DNA of 64,000 nucleotides. Origin: Megalopta genalis. Its lineage: Eukaryota; Arthropoda; Insecta; Hymenoptera; Halictidae. Positions 37,573 to 49,337 of the stretch are shown here, in pieces. How positions within the stretch are numbered: the stretch's first letter is position 1; every line of letters begins with the position of its first letter. The stretch covers positions 32,123,131-32,187,130 of the forward strand of contig NC_135016.1 in NCBI RefSeq assembly GCF_051020955.1. Reading direction: 5' to 3'. The notes under the pieces are model-generated. The model was not told the origin of the DNA and made no database searches. It saw nothing but the letters and a program-made list of their open reading frames with translations. The translations under genes were made by a program, and so were the position numbers.

Positions 37573-38150
37573 TTGGGTTGGCAACTAAGTAATTGCTGAT
37601 TTGTTCAATGAAATAAAAAATTTTTTTTACTTCAAACGAAGTTTAATCTGTAATGTATTTTCCATTTTGTTCGATGTCCTTTTGCCATCTCTCTGACAAC
37701 TTGAAAATTCCACGCTCATAGAAAGTCTGATCCTTTTCGGCCAAAAACTGAGTTAAGTGAGATTTTACAGCGTTATCATCGTTAAAAGTTTTACCACGAA
37801 GGGAGTTGTCCAGGGATCGAAATAAGTGGTAATCCGATGGCGCGAGATCAGGGCTATATGGTGGGTGTAACATCGATTCCCAACCAATATCCATGAATTT
37901 TTGCCGAGTGGACAAAGACGTGTGCGGCCTAGCATTGTCCTGCTGGAAAATGACACCTTTACGATTGACCAATTCTGGTCGCTTTTCCTTGACCGCTGCA
38001 TTCAATTTGTCCAGTTGCTAACATTCACGGATAATAAAAAATAACATAATAATAATAATAATTTTATAATATAACATTTACGGATATCATAAAAATGGAA
38101 GTGAGAGACATCTATAACTGAAATCGGCAATTACTTAGTTGCCAACCCAA
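37573..38150 (-). mobile_element. Mariner deletion derivative, copy 3, complete ends
   Basis: 578 bp, both ends intact (TTGGGTTGGCAACTAAGTAA and complement), TA at 37571-37572 and 38151-38152. Same internal deletion as the other copies. The best preserved copy here. Confidence 0.96.
37643..38014 (-). pseudogene. Mariner transposase C-terminal fragment, open frame
   Basis: Uninterrupted 123-codon frame from L-D-K-L-N-A-A-V to K-Y-I-T-D. It holds two catalytic Asp (Q-Q-D-N-A-R-P-H and S-P-D-L-A-P-S-D-Y-H-L-F) separated by 34 residues, plus the conserved C-terminal S-E-R-W-Q-K. The N-terminal paired-like DNA-binding domain and first Asp are deleted, so it is not an active transposase. A TAG lies upstream in frame. 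Confidence 0.93.
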
Positions 38151-38341
38151 TAGTAAGGGGAGGATGTAAACACATGTTTGTAAACATTGACGAAGCCGTG
38201 GAAATGATTTCTTATTTCTTATGCCGCTTTTCAGAAACAAGTGGTTAAAATAACGAGAAATAAAGAAATGACGCACAGTCCTTATTGAACCTAAGTAGAA
38301 TCAGCGCAATATGGTCACACGCATTAGCCCTATTTACTTAA

Positions 38342-38651
38342 CCAGTTAAGTGTGTTCGACGACTATATCCGTCGTGGAGATGTGGCAGAATTTTGTGCCA
38401 TGACGATTATATCCGCCATTCGTAAAATTTTGTTACAATTTGATATTTAAATTGTAATTCTGGCGAAAACTAAGTTATGTCCGTAAATTTTAATATGTTT
38501 AAAATGTTTAGAGGTCAAGACGAAATGAAACAAACAAATGAAAATTATAAATAATTTCAGTTGGATTCATAACTTTCTGAGAGCTTACTCGTAAGCAGTA
38601 ACACACACACTGGTGGGTGCTTTGCAAAGAGATCGCCACACAGTTAACTGG
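38342..38651. mobile_element. piggyBac-like MITE, family 1, 310 bp
   Basis: TTAA at 38338-38341 and 38652-38655, ends CCAGTTAAGTGTGTTCGACG / CACACAGTTAACTGG. No coding remnant. Confidence 0.9.
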
Positions 38652-38655
38652 TTAA

Positions 38656-39425
38656 AAACAGATTGTGTGCTACAAATGTTCAGATTTTTCGTCTTTTAAA
38701 ATTTATAACATTATTAGGCCGATGAAGCGAGCACTGTTACGCGAGTATAATTAATTGCACCGATGCTACGAACGATAGGGATTGATAGTTTCGAACGTTA
38801 TCTGGAAGTGTACGTATCGACGATAAATAGAGGGAATTAATTAGCGTATTCTTGTTAGCCGACATCGGCCAACATTATTTCTTAATAAACCTGTCAAAAT
38901 CGGTGCTCGTATTTCAATTACCCCTGATCGAGAACTGATAACCGATTATCGCGTCAATGATGAGACTGTTAGGCCTGTAATGCTTGTTGGCATCAGATTT
39001 GGTTTCGATTTCCACTAGTGATTTATCGGTGGCATTGAATCGCTCCGAATAAATCACGGAACGGATGTTCGAGAATTTTGACGTTTCAGCGATAAAGACA
39101 TTCGTAAGATGGACAGCTGAAATTTTATCCATTGTCAAGGGATTACGGAGTAGGTCAGAACTCAAAATTCGAACTCCCGAGGATTCATGAATATTCAGAA
39201 GGCGTCACTGTCTTTGACACGGATTTGAACGAACGGAAACTCGTTATAATTTTAATCTCTGTTCTAGTAGTTATATGTCGACATCGCTGCATACTTTATG
39301 TTAAGGGACGCCATAAATCTATAATAAATACGCGTGGTCTAATGATAGCGAACCGATATTTGGGTTACATTTATAATTTAGAAAGCAGTCAAGCCAAAGT
39401 AAGATTTTGACACTTCGAATATGCT
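38656..39425. other. Unassigned DNA
   Basis: No exon or element recognised. Confidence 0.4.
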
Positions 39426-39735
39426 GAGAGATAGATTTTCGAAGACTCCGTCCAAGTTTTCTGCTATCTTTAGCAGCGATCGTGCAAAAATTAAATACGA
39501 GACAACTCAGTTGTTAATAAATTATCGAAATAGATTTCGAAAGCTTTCCTTCAATATCTCTGCTGTCTTTAATAATGGTGGCACAAAAATTAATTGCAAG
39601 ATAAATCAATAGTTGTAAAAGTAGTACGTAGAGGTCTGAATATCGAAATGCATTTTAATAGCTTTCCTTTAACATTTCTATTGTAAGTAGCGATCGCAAA
39701 AAAAAGAAATAAAATGAAACAATAGTTGCAAAAAT
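39426..39735. repeat. Degenerate tandem repeat, about 3 copies of 100-125 bp
   Basis: GATAGATTTTCGAAG (39430), AATAGATTTCGAAAGC (39529) and a third diverged start near 39649 are each followed by CTT..A.TATCT.TGCT.TCTTTA and A.AAATTAA blocks. Confidence 0.55.
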
Positions 39736-40785
39736 AATAAATAAAGGCAATAGATGAAACAGCAACGTAGTTGTTCGATACAAAAGCGTATTGAACAGTA
39801 ACGTTTAAATGTAAGAAGACGCACAGTCGTATCTGGGAAATTCTGCAGAACCGTTTTCCATAAAAATCGTTTGCGCAACTCTCGCGTTTAAAGTAAGCAA
39901 AATGTTAAACCTGGATAATTTTGATATTTCCTACGGCATTGAATTTCTCTATACAGATCGTCTACCAGTAATCCAATTTTTAAAAAAGGTCACGACTTCT
40001 CTTACAAACAAAAAAATTCAAACAAAAAAGTATCTTGCCTTTTTTTATATAATTGCTTCAAGCGACTCTGGCGTTTTAGACTTGTCAACGGTTATATCAC
40101 ATAAAAACAAAATCTTTTTGAAGAAAATTTTTGGTATTCGTGATAAACATTCTTTCAATGTTTCAATTAGACAAATTAATTTACTTTCTTTAAAACACCG
40201 AAAAATTGAATTTTTGCCGCTGAAACACCGAATATTCGCACTGTGCGCAATCGTGATTCAACTTACGAAGCCAATACCACTAAAAATCTCTAATATCCGA
40301 ATGCTCTCGTGGATTTCTATGCTGCTCGAAAATTTTTTGCGAATTTACCCTCGCATCTTCTGCAATTCCATAGAGTTTCGATTACGATACTCATCGATAC
40401 TTTCGGCCCCGCGACTAAAACGATACGCCAGCAGCTATTAGCGACGTGTAACCAGCTGCCGCGCCATAAAGAAGCCAGGAACAAGGGAGAAAAGCTCGAA
40501 AATTCCCTCCATTATCCGGCGCGAAGCGGGAATCACGGATTTCGGGGCAGCAATCGCGGATTGTCCATTCCGTTGCAACAAATTACGGTTTCCGGTTCGC
40601 GGGCCGCCAACAAGAATACAATAAACGTGAGAGAGATTATTGAGCGCCGATGGCCGCCGGCGTGTGCGACGGAATTTTCGAAAAAGCTGTCGCGCTGCTG
40701 TTAATTCCCTGTTGAAATCCGCCGTTTCCATGGGACGCCGGAAAGTATCGTCGATCGAGCTGGTTTCATACACGAGGCCGGAATG
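39736..40785. other. Unassigned DNA, CpG-rich at 40410-40770
   Basis: Open frames on both strands through 40309-40773 overlap and lack domains; 39902-40441 is AT-rich and low complexity. Confidence 0.4.
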
Positions 40786-40788
40786 AGG

Positions 40789-41532
40789 TGAAAGTACCTA
40801 TTATGGAACGCTTTTCAGTGGGTACAAGATTATCATATATTTTGTTACAAATTGAAAGTTATTGTTTATTTATACCACCGTTCGATAGATCGATGTTTCT
40901 AGATAACGTAATGAACTTTCAAAGTTGAACTCAACTTTCAACTTTTTGTCGAAATCGATTAATCCGGCGTCAAGCTACAGGCTTGACCTGAAAAATGTAA
41001 AAAATTGCGGATTTCGTATAGTTTTCAAAGTTGTTAAAAACCGTGACAAAACTGTGATTTTTGCGATCATTAATTTGTTGTAACTCGTAACAACGTCTGC
41101 CGATTTCGATAAAGCATTAAACGAAAGACATTTTTTAAGTTTTATAGGCGAGAGTTTTTTATTTCCATTTGTCACTCCAAGTAATAGTAAAATTTAAAGA
41201 AGGACGTATTTTAGTAATTGTCTAGTAGACCAGTCTCTCTATCATCTAAAAAAAAATTCAGTTTTTTCTGTTTAGCGCAGTTTTAAAAAGTTACTGCGTT
41301 TCAAAAAGTGTACGAAGACCTCTACGACTTATAAATAGCAGAAGTGCTTATAAACAACCGTATGTTACACTTTGCGTTCGTGTGATTGAACTAATAAAGA
41401 ACAGTACACAATAATACGGGTAGTATTTTTACATCCATGTTCACGTGCTCCGTCTATTTTTTATTCTATTGTTCGAGCTACTGTTTCAAGAAGGGGACAC
41501 GATTGAGCGGTGTTTCGTAATAGGTACTTTCA
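40789..41532. mobile_element. Candidate TIR element, class unknown
   Basis: GTGAAAGTACCTATTATGGAAC at 40789 is mirrored at 41511-41532 (GTTTCGTAATAGGTACTTTCAC), about 744 bp end to end. No target duplication or coding remnant is evident. It could also be a chance or regulatory inverted repeat. Confidence 0.5.
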
Positions 41533-43030
41533 CTTTAAACGTCCCATTTTATGGAATCGTTTGTTCCTGGGCGCAGCCGGAAGCTGGATAGACGCAAACA
41601 ACCGCAGTTGATAGCGGCCAGCGTTGTTCAACTTATACGGGAAGGATATTTCCCCGTGGATGATATACGAAGACTGATGCTCGGGGACGAAAGTTACAAC
41701 GACGTCTGATATACGACGGAAGTTACACTGACCCGCCACTGAATGGGTTCACCGTCTACCCGACTTTCTATCGCGAAAGTATTAACGTTTAAAACTACCG
41801 TTCGCTCCCTTGGGCGTTGGTCCGGATGGAATGGTTTAATTAAATTTTCTTACATTAATCTCTGTTGATTGGTTGCTTTATGATTGGAGCTTCGCGAAAT
41901 CCCATTCTCGCGATCGACGTTTATACGTCGAACACAGATATTTCAAAGTTAACAATGACTCTTATAAGAACGCTTTTTATATTGAAATAGCTTTTGTAAA
42001 ATTTGACCAAGTGAGTCGATCTATTTTGAGACGTTAAATTGACTAATTTATTAGTCAATTATTAATTTAATTAATTTAATTTAATTAATTATTATATTAT
42101 TAATTTAATTAATTATTATATTATTAATTTAATTTATTAAATTGACTAATTTATTATATAACTTTGTTACGAGCTACAAAGAGTTGCGAAAATCATAGTT
42201 TTCCACTTTTGGCTAATGACCGTACAAAACATCGTTTGATACATGTTTTTGTGGGTTTGTAAAGTGCAAGAAGACATATAATAAATTAATAAAATCTAAT
42301 TTTTTGTTTCCCCTTGCAATGACTACTCTTTCCTAACTCTAACTTTTATAAAATGGCGTATGAAAATGGGAAATGTCCTGTGATAACATTATTTGGTTAG
42401 CGTCGAAACCGAACGTGTCATTGATTTATCGATTGATTAGCGACGGAGCCGTATCGAATCGAATTTTCCAATGCATCTTCTACCATTTTCGACGCAATAC
42501 CCGCGTGCTGACGTTTCGCAGTGCTTGTTTCTATGATGAATGTCTCGAGCAATATTCTCGTAGCGCTCCACGGCGCAGAGTAACGTGGGATACGGAAAAA
42601 GATGGTCGACGGAAAGTCCGCTGTTCGAATCAAGGCTCGAGCCAGAGCAAAATTCGAGCGTTCCTTTATTAAGATGTCACTTGTTTAACGTCGCTAAAAG
42701 CTCCGCGGGCAGAACGTAAAACTTCAAAGGGTAATGCAATACCCTCGCATTACATCTGCCGCCTGATTCTGTTTCTGTGTCGTCTGTCGACGTTATTACC
42801 TTCGGCTCCGGCGTATCCATCTTGAGATATCGTCGCAAGAATCTCTTTCGTTTCTTATAACAACGACCTAGGAATGCTTCCAAGCTTCGAGCCGTTCCAA
42901 TCAATGCGTACAGAGAACACGAATCCGGAATCACCTATTTCAAGAGCTTATATCATTTTTGGAACGCTCTGTGTAGATGTCGAAAGCAATTTTGACAGTG
43001 AAATTGAAGCTAAAAAAATTAGAGATTATT
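41533..43030. other. Unassigned DNA
   Basis: A TTAATTTAATTAATTATTA simple repeat occupies 42045-42145. No exon recognised. Confidence 0.4.
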
Positions 43031-43035
43031 TTATT

Positions 43036-43130
43036 TATTATATTATATTATATTATTATATTATTATATTATTATATTATTATATTATTATATTATTATA
43101 TTATTATATTATTATATTATTATATTACAT
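43036..43130. repeat. (ATTATATT)n microsatellite
   Basis: Regular TTATTATA repeat, no interruptions. Confidence 0.95.
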
Positions 43131-44109
43131 ATAATATTATTATTCTTCAACCCTGTAGCAGCGTACAAATCTTAGTAAAAATTGATTAATTCAACACGGC
43201 CAATGTTGCAGTCTTAACCTTAAGACGCTCATTAGAAGGTCTGCTCAAGGGACGTTTTGCATCCAGAAAAAATGCTCTAAATATTATTCTTCCTGTCCCA
43301 GGTATATTTATTTATTTATACAATACTGTCAAATAATGCATTTATGTACCCGCAAAAATAAGATAAAATAAAAGATTTATAAAATTACATCGTTAGAGCA
43401 AAGATACATGTTCAAAATTCTGTGGACATTTTTCGATCCTCCAATGAGCATGCTAGGCTTAATTGAAGAAGAAATTGAAGAAACAAACATCCCGAAGAAA
43501 GTAGCGTCTTCCAAAGCCATAAAAAGTTTATAAAAACCTATGCGAGTTTAAGCACGTTTCCCCGGAAAAAAGAGGATCGAACGCTTGCTCTCGCGTTAGA
43601 TAAACGCACTACGAAAACATTGACTCCGAAGTCGGTAATTTATCGCGGAGCTCCAATCAAGAAAATCATTCGTACAAAAGCCTGCAACCAGTGCGATCGC
43701 GCCAGGAGTGGTTCGCTGGAAACGGATCGAGGGCCGAATGACGAACGCTCGAATGGAACAATGACAGCAAACTAGGTTCCCGTATCGCCAGAAACATCAG
43801 CGGCGACTCCGTGTTCCGCAGGAACTTACTCGTCAGCGTTCGGTGCATGAGCGATGGAACATTTCTCTGATAAGTAAGATAGTATTACATGGAACGGTCG
43901 CGCTGGCACAGAGCGTTCGTACAGGTACAAAACTTCGCTCGAATCTTGGTTGACCCTGTCCTAAAATTGGGCAGCCTCGAAGTACCGCATACGTACAGTG
44001 TTGCCGATCTTTTAACCCTGAAGGGGATGTTTGAAATACGCAGAATATTAAATACGCATTTTTGCTTTAACAATGTTCCTTCATAAATATTTTGTAGTAT
44101 ACTTTCGCA
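43131..44109. other. Unassigned DNA
   Basis: No exon or element recognised; opposite-strand open frames at 43885-44086 overlap. Confidence 0.4.
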
Positions 44110-44445
44110 GCTATCTAAATGTATTGTTTACCAGTATTGTATGATTTTAACTTAGTTTCGTTTTCTTTAACCAGTTAGCTGTGGCGCCTCCCTTTCAGAG
44201 CGCGCACCCATGTGTCGCGAAAATCAAGCGACGACGAGTATACTGGTCGAGCACAGCTAACTGGTTAATTCAATGACGATATCTAAATGTATTATTTACC
44301 AGTATTGTACGATTTTAACCTAGTTTCGGTTTCTTTAACCAGTTAGCTGTGGCGCTTCCTTTTCAGAGCGCGCACCCATGTGTCGCAAAAATCAAGCGAC
44401 GACGAGTATACTCGTCGAGCACAGCTAACCGGCTAATTAAATAAC
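44110..44445. repeat. 168-bp tandem duplication, each copy holding a TTAA MITE
   Basis: TATCTAAATGTATT.TTTACC recurs at 44112 and 44280, period 168. Each copy ends in a 94-bp piggyBac-like family 1 MITE (44171-44264 with TTAA both sides; 44339-44432 with its right TTAA mutated to CTAA). One insertion followed by duplication is the simplest reading. Confidence 0.9.
44171..44264. mobile_element. piggyBac-like MITE, family 1, 94 bp
   Basis: Ends CCAGTTAGCTGTGGCGCC / GAGCACAGCTAACTGG between TTAA sites (44167-44170, 44265-44268). Shortest form of the family; contains CGACGACGAGTATACTGG. Confidence 0.88.
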
Positions 44446-45324
44446 TTTGATATTGCATTAATTTTTGGAATTGGCATTCGCCACTTAACTTGTTAACGAG
44501 TCACGCGAAAGTTGTTTGATCAAATATTTGTTGCTGATGTATCCTAAATCTAACAACAATAAGATCGCCAACGGTAAAATATTTCAGGATTTCGGCTTTC
44601 GGTAAGAACTGTCCGATTGGTCGACAACTAACAACGTCTCCGACGCCGATAAAATCGAACGATGCTAACAGAGGGCCGATTGGGAATCGGAACTAAAGCC
44701 GGTGGTCCCGGTGCAAAAGGAACGATAGTCCCGGGTTAGGAGCGTAGAATTTCACCGGTTAGCCGACGTGTCTCCGGATCCCGGGGTGAGCCGGCGCGAC
44801 GCGGCGCGCGTCGACGGACAATAACGCCGCTGCAATTATCGTAACATCAATTAGCCGGGCGAATTGACAGCGACGCGACCGTTTCCCGTGCCGGTGGCCG
44901 GCGTAATTCGAGGCTCCCGCGGCACAGCACTCGCCGGAAGTACCGGCGTCCGCGCGAATTCCATCGACAGCCGGCTAACGTGGCATCGCCATCGACGTTT
45001 CGTACCGGCGGTTTGATATTTACGGTGGTCTGCGCCGATATTCGGGCGAACGGATGTCCAGACCGCTGTCATCCGGCTGATTTAAATGGAGACCGGGTCG
45101 CGTATGCTGCTCCCGAGAAAATTGAAAATGTTTTTTGAGTCCTCCGTTCGGCCGCCTGGAGCGCCGAGAGTTGCTTGGAGATTTCTTGACGAAAGATTTT
45201 TCAGAAGGTACCGTCGTTTCCGAGGAACCGGGTTTTAGACAGTGTGAGTTTAGAGTTTCCGAGGTGCGTCTGAAGTGTATTGTTATTCGAACGGAAGCTA
45301 CGGAGTCAGTGGCAGTCTTAGAAC
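44446..45324. other. CpG-rich unassigned block
   Basis: 44640-45080 is strongly CpG-rich; no exon with domain or splice pair recognised. Confidence 0.4.
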
Positions 45325-45419
45325 TACAGTAATGTCTCCCTAACTGACGCTCGGGAAGAGGAGATACGATTGTTCGAGCCTTGCGGCTCGTTTTTATACT
45401 TGTTGACAATTCGTAACTA

Positions 45420-45988
45420 TTGGGTTGGCAACTAAGTAATCGCCGATTTCAGTTATAGATGTCTCTCACTCCCATTTTAATGATATCCGTAAATGTTATA
45501 TTATAAAATTGTTATTATTATTATTATTATGTTATTTTTTATTATCCGTGAATGTTATCAACTGGACAAATTGAATGCAGCGGTCAAGGAAAAGCGATCA
45601 GAATTGGTCAATCGTAAAGGTGTCATTTTCCACCAGGACAATGCTAGGCCGCACACGTCTTTGTCCACTCGGCAAAAATTCATGGATATTGGTTGGGAAT
45701 TGATGTTACACCCACCATATAGCCCTGATCTCGCGCCATTGAATTACCACTTATTTCGATCCCTGGTAAAACTTTGAATGATGATGACGCTGTAAAATCT
45801 CACTTAACTCAGTTTTTGGCCGAAAAGGATCAGACTTTCTACGAGCGTGGAATTTTCAAGTTGTCAGAGAGATGGCGAAAGGTCATCGAACAAAATGGAA
45901 AATACATTACAGATTAAACTTCATTCCAAGTAAAAAAAAATTTTTTATTTCATTGAACAAATCGGCAATTACTTAGTTGCCAATCCAA
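45420..45988 (+). mobile_element. Mariner deletion derivative, copy 4, nested
   Basis: 569 bp, ends TTGGGTTGGCAACTAAGTAA / TTACTTAGTTGCCAATCCAA, TA at 45418-45419 and 45989-45990. Same internal deletion as copies 2, 3 and 5. Confidence 0.95.
45493..45777 (+). pseudogene. Mariner transposase remnant, third Asp lost, frameshifted
   Basis: Here the TAG present upstream in other copies reads TAT, so an ATG at 45493 in the former leader runs open through an Ile-rich (ATT)n stretch into L-D-K-L-N-A-A-V. D-N-A-R-P-H-T is kept, but A-P-S-D-Y-H-L-F has become A-P-L-N-Y-H-L-F, losing the third catalytic Asp. A small deletion after R-S-L shifts the frame, ending it at 45777. Confidence 0.9.
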
Positions 45989-46089
45989 TATAAAAATGAA
46001 CCGCAAGCATCGAACAATCGTATCTTCTCTTCCTAAATTGTCCATTTTTGTGGACAATCTGAGCGTCATTTAGAGAGATAATTACTATT

Positions 46090-48589
46090 ACATGTTAGAC
46101 GACTGTAAAGTTAGCTGACATGCTAAAAATACATGTTCTCTGCTTGTCTGTTTTTAAAAAATTAAAGTTTTTAGAGTATATTTAGAGTATATTTTTTAGA
46201 GTATCTTTTTCAGGATTTCAAGATTCGATTCGGTCGTGTATTTTATCCTTTGGCGGGTTTCCTATTTTGTATTTTTCACGTAACAAACTGGTATCGGATC
46301 CTTTGTCATCGGGGACGAGTGTGTTCCCTTAATAATTCTAACGAATTCACGATAATATAACAATATCCTTAAATTCTTCTTTAGCCTTTACAGCTTTCTA
46401 TCTGATCCGCAGTCACCATAGAACTACCAAACCAATTAAAATGACTGGTTCCTGATCTTTACTTTTACAGGTTCTCTATTGTATAAAAAAACTACGCAAA
46501 GATGAATAAGTAAAATAGACAAATCATCGTCATCGATTATTTCTAGAGATCGATGTACAGCAACTATCGCCAATGATACACGATTGATTCACAATAATTG
46601 CGAATTTTAAAGAACAAAACCGAACATAAATCACTGTAATATGCGATTTTCATCTTTCGATTCAAGCCAGTTTTCTATCTAAGATATCAGCGAGCACCCA
46701 ATCTGCAAATCTTTCAGTCACCGGTTGGACGAATCTGGAAGAAGCGAAATAGAATGTTGGGCACGGTGACAGACAGAATACGAATAGGTTCAAAGGGGCA
46801 GGACACGAAACTATCGCGAAACGACTTTTCTGTGCGTAAAATATGAGACAGCCGCGTCGTAATGTAAAGGATAGGTACCCCACGTTTCATAGCGCCGCGT
46901 TGTACAGAAAATTTTTCCCCGTATCGAACCATTATAAAGCAAATTTTTCTCCGCGATACACCGCGAATACATCTCGTATTTTTCAATCTGTAAAGACTTA
47001 TCGCGAAGTCTCGATATGTGTCACACGCAGCTTTTCTTTTTGTCAGAGCTACGTATGCACGTTCGCCGATCCGCTTTGAATGTCATTGTAATGGCTCTTT
47101 TAATACACTATTCCCGGCGATGCAATTGTAAAAAAGTTATTTCACGACCGGACTGGAAAAGATTAAATTTTATTGCGTACGTAGATTTTCATGCGCGAAT
47201 TCGCCGTGTTTCAAACCGAGACGAAGGTCTTGTTGTACCATTAATGTCTTCGCGGAGATTCATAGTTAAACATTCTAGAAACGTAGTAGAACTGTTTATC
47301 GGAGATTTATTTCGCTAAATTATGATGAAACGAAACTGCATTTCAATCAGTGATCCAATAAGGGACCGTTTTCAAGCGTAACACGTTGATTTTAATGGGA
47401 CTTTGGTATAATATAATTTGTTTACAAATAATTGACACGTATCTTCTTTTTGTATCTGCGAATTAAGAAGCTGTTCTAGTTTTAACTATATTCCTATATT
47501 TAACTGTATGTACTAACTATATATCAGGACAGTATCCGTTACAGTTTCAACAGCATTTCATCGTCAAAATGCTGTACGAAAAGTATCATTAGCATGTTGA
47601 ATGTCGCGGTCAGTCACAAATGAGTGATATTAATTTTCCATTAGTTTTCAGAATTCATATCTGTTCTAATACGTTCGAACGAAATGAATATGACTAGGAT
47701 GTTTAAAATGCGTAAAGGAGTTAAAATACCATCGGCTATGATTAATTTTAACTTTTTTTGTCTCAGTTTCATTCATTAAATTATTTCGATCTTCTGGGAA
47801 TTAAAACCTATTAATGTAGCTCATATATTTGTATCGTTTCAAGTTTAAATGGCACAGTCGGTTTACACATTCGAATTATTTCAAAGTGAATAGAGAAACA
47901 ATTTTACGGTTCTAAACACGTTCTGCGAGTTACCTTTACACATGTTCTTTCCCTCCTCGTTCCACCTTTCTGAAACTTCTACTTTCGATCCAGCGACCTT
48001 GTTTATGCTCCGCGTTTCACCGCCACTTCTCATTCATCGTATACACCAACGCTTGTCCCCGGACACCCTATTACACTTTCACACCCTCTTCCTAGGACTC
48101 ATCCTTGTTTTCCCCGGTGAACGGAAAGTCTGTCGAAGACAAACCGCGAGCGAAAGGATGCGGAGAACGTGAATGTGCCAACGTGAACCCGGAAGAAACA
48201 GAACCTTCATTTCACTATTGTGCTTTCTGATTTCTTTTTCTTCCCTAATGATTATTTTCGTAGATAAGAATATATTATTATATATTACATCTTGCATACA
48301 CACAAATTTCATGTCGTATGCACGAGGTGTCATGCACACCAAAAAATTAAAACGGCTGTCACGGTTAAACTACATATTATTTCGGGTCCAAAAAATTAGT
48401 AAATATTCTTCAGACATTCTAAAGTAAAGGTAAACAGCGTTTTTCTTAAAAATATCACTGTTACGTAGTAAAAAAAATCCGAAAAAGTTCACACTTCGTG
48501 ACTTGTTCGATACTTCGAACGCGGCTCGAGTCCGTCCTGACCTTTTGTCAAAGACTCGTGCTGCGGGTTCTCGAACTTCGCGTCCTCAC
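46090..48589. other. Unassigned DNA with one dispersed repeat
   Basis: 48385-48463 matches 7585-7661. Otherwise nothing recognised; open frames near 46662-47318 overlap on both strands. Confidence 0.4.
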
Positions 48590-48725
48590 CTCTCATTGGT
48601 CAGTGCTTTTCGTTAATAATTCGTAAACAAAGCCGCAGATTGCATTTTCGCAAAGGAAAAAGTTACTTAGAATTACCTCAGCTAGCCCACATTTCCGTAA
48701 TGCGAGACATTTTTTGGACACCCTG
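48590..48725. mobile_element. Foldback MITE right arm only (CAGGGTGTCCCA family)
   Basis: CTCTCATTGGTCAGTGCTTT, TTCGTTAATAATTCGTAAAC, ending TTTTTTGGACACCCTG. The left arm is missing. Confidence 0.85.
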
Positions 48726-48758
48726 AATAATAATATATTATATTATATTATAACAATA

Positions 48759-49337
48759 TTGGGTTGGTAACTAAGTAATTGCCGATTTGTTCAATGAAAT
48801 AAAAAATTGCTTTTACTTGGAATGAAGTTTAATCTGTAATGTATTTTCCATTTTGTTCGATGACCTTTTGCCATCTCTCTGACAACTTGAAAATGCCACG
48901 CTCGTAGAAAGTCTGATCCTTTTCGGTCAAAAACTGAGTTAAGTGAGATTTTACAGCGTCGTCATCGTTAAAAGTTTTACCACGAAGGGAGTTGTCCAGG
49001 GATCGAAATAAGTGGTAATCCGATGGCGCGAGATCAGGGCTATATGGTGGGTGTAACATCAATTACCAACCAATATCTATCAATTTTTGCCGAGTGGACA
49101 AAGACGTGTGCGGCCTAGCATTGTCCTGGTAGAAAATGACACCTTTACGATTGACCAATTTTGGTCGCTTTTCCTTGATCGCTGCATTCAATTTGTCCAG
49201 TTGCTAACATTCACGGATAATAAAAAATAACATAATAATAATAATAATAGTAATTTTATAATATAACATTTTACGGATATCATAAAAATGGGATTGAAAG
49301 ACATCTATAACTGAAATCGGCAATTACTTAGTTGCCA
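48759..49337 (-). mobile_element. Mariner deletion derivative, copy 5, one end trimmed
   Basis: TTGGGTTGGTAACTAAGT at the left after TA. The right end stops at TTACTTAGTTGCCA, missing the last ACCCAA or so. Same internal deletion. Confidence 0.93.
48829..49200 (-). pseudogene. Mariner transposase C-terminal remnant with stop
   Basis: L-D-K-L-N-A-A to D-N-A-R-P-H-T, then TAA right after the D-I-G-W codons, then H-P-P-Y-S-P-D-L-A-P-S-D-Y-H-L-F to K-Y-I-T-D. Both C-terminal catalytic Asp codons survive in separate frames. Confidence 0.9.

Larger units (their letters stand above)
45327..46086. mobile_element. Palindromic MITE split by a mariner insertion
   Basis: Left arm 45327-45417 (CAGTAATGTCTCCCTAACTG, TA before it) and right arm 45991-46086. 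The mariner copy 4 sits at the TA in the central loop. The left arm lacks the segment with CCACAAAAATGGACAATTT; the right end has decayed to AATTACTA. Confidence 0.88.

Noticed and set aside
40309..40773. Overlapping frames in a CpG-rich patch, including one that looked like a possible exon
   Set aside because: No domain, and open on both strands for the same stretch.
42874..43189. Tyr/Ile-rich open frames
   Set aside because: Translation of the ATTATATT microsatellite.
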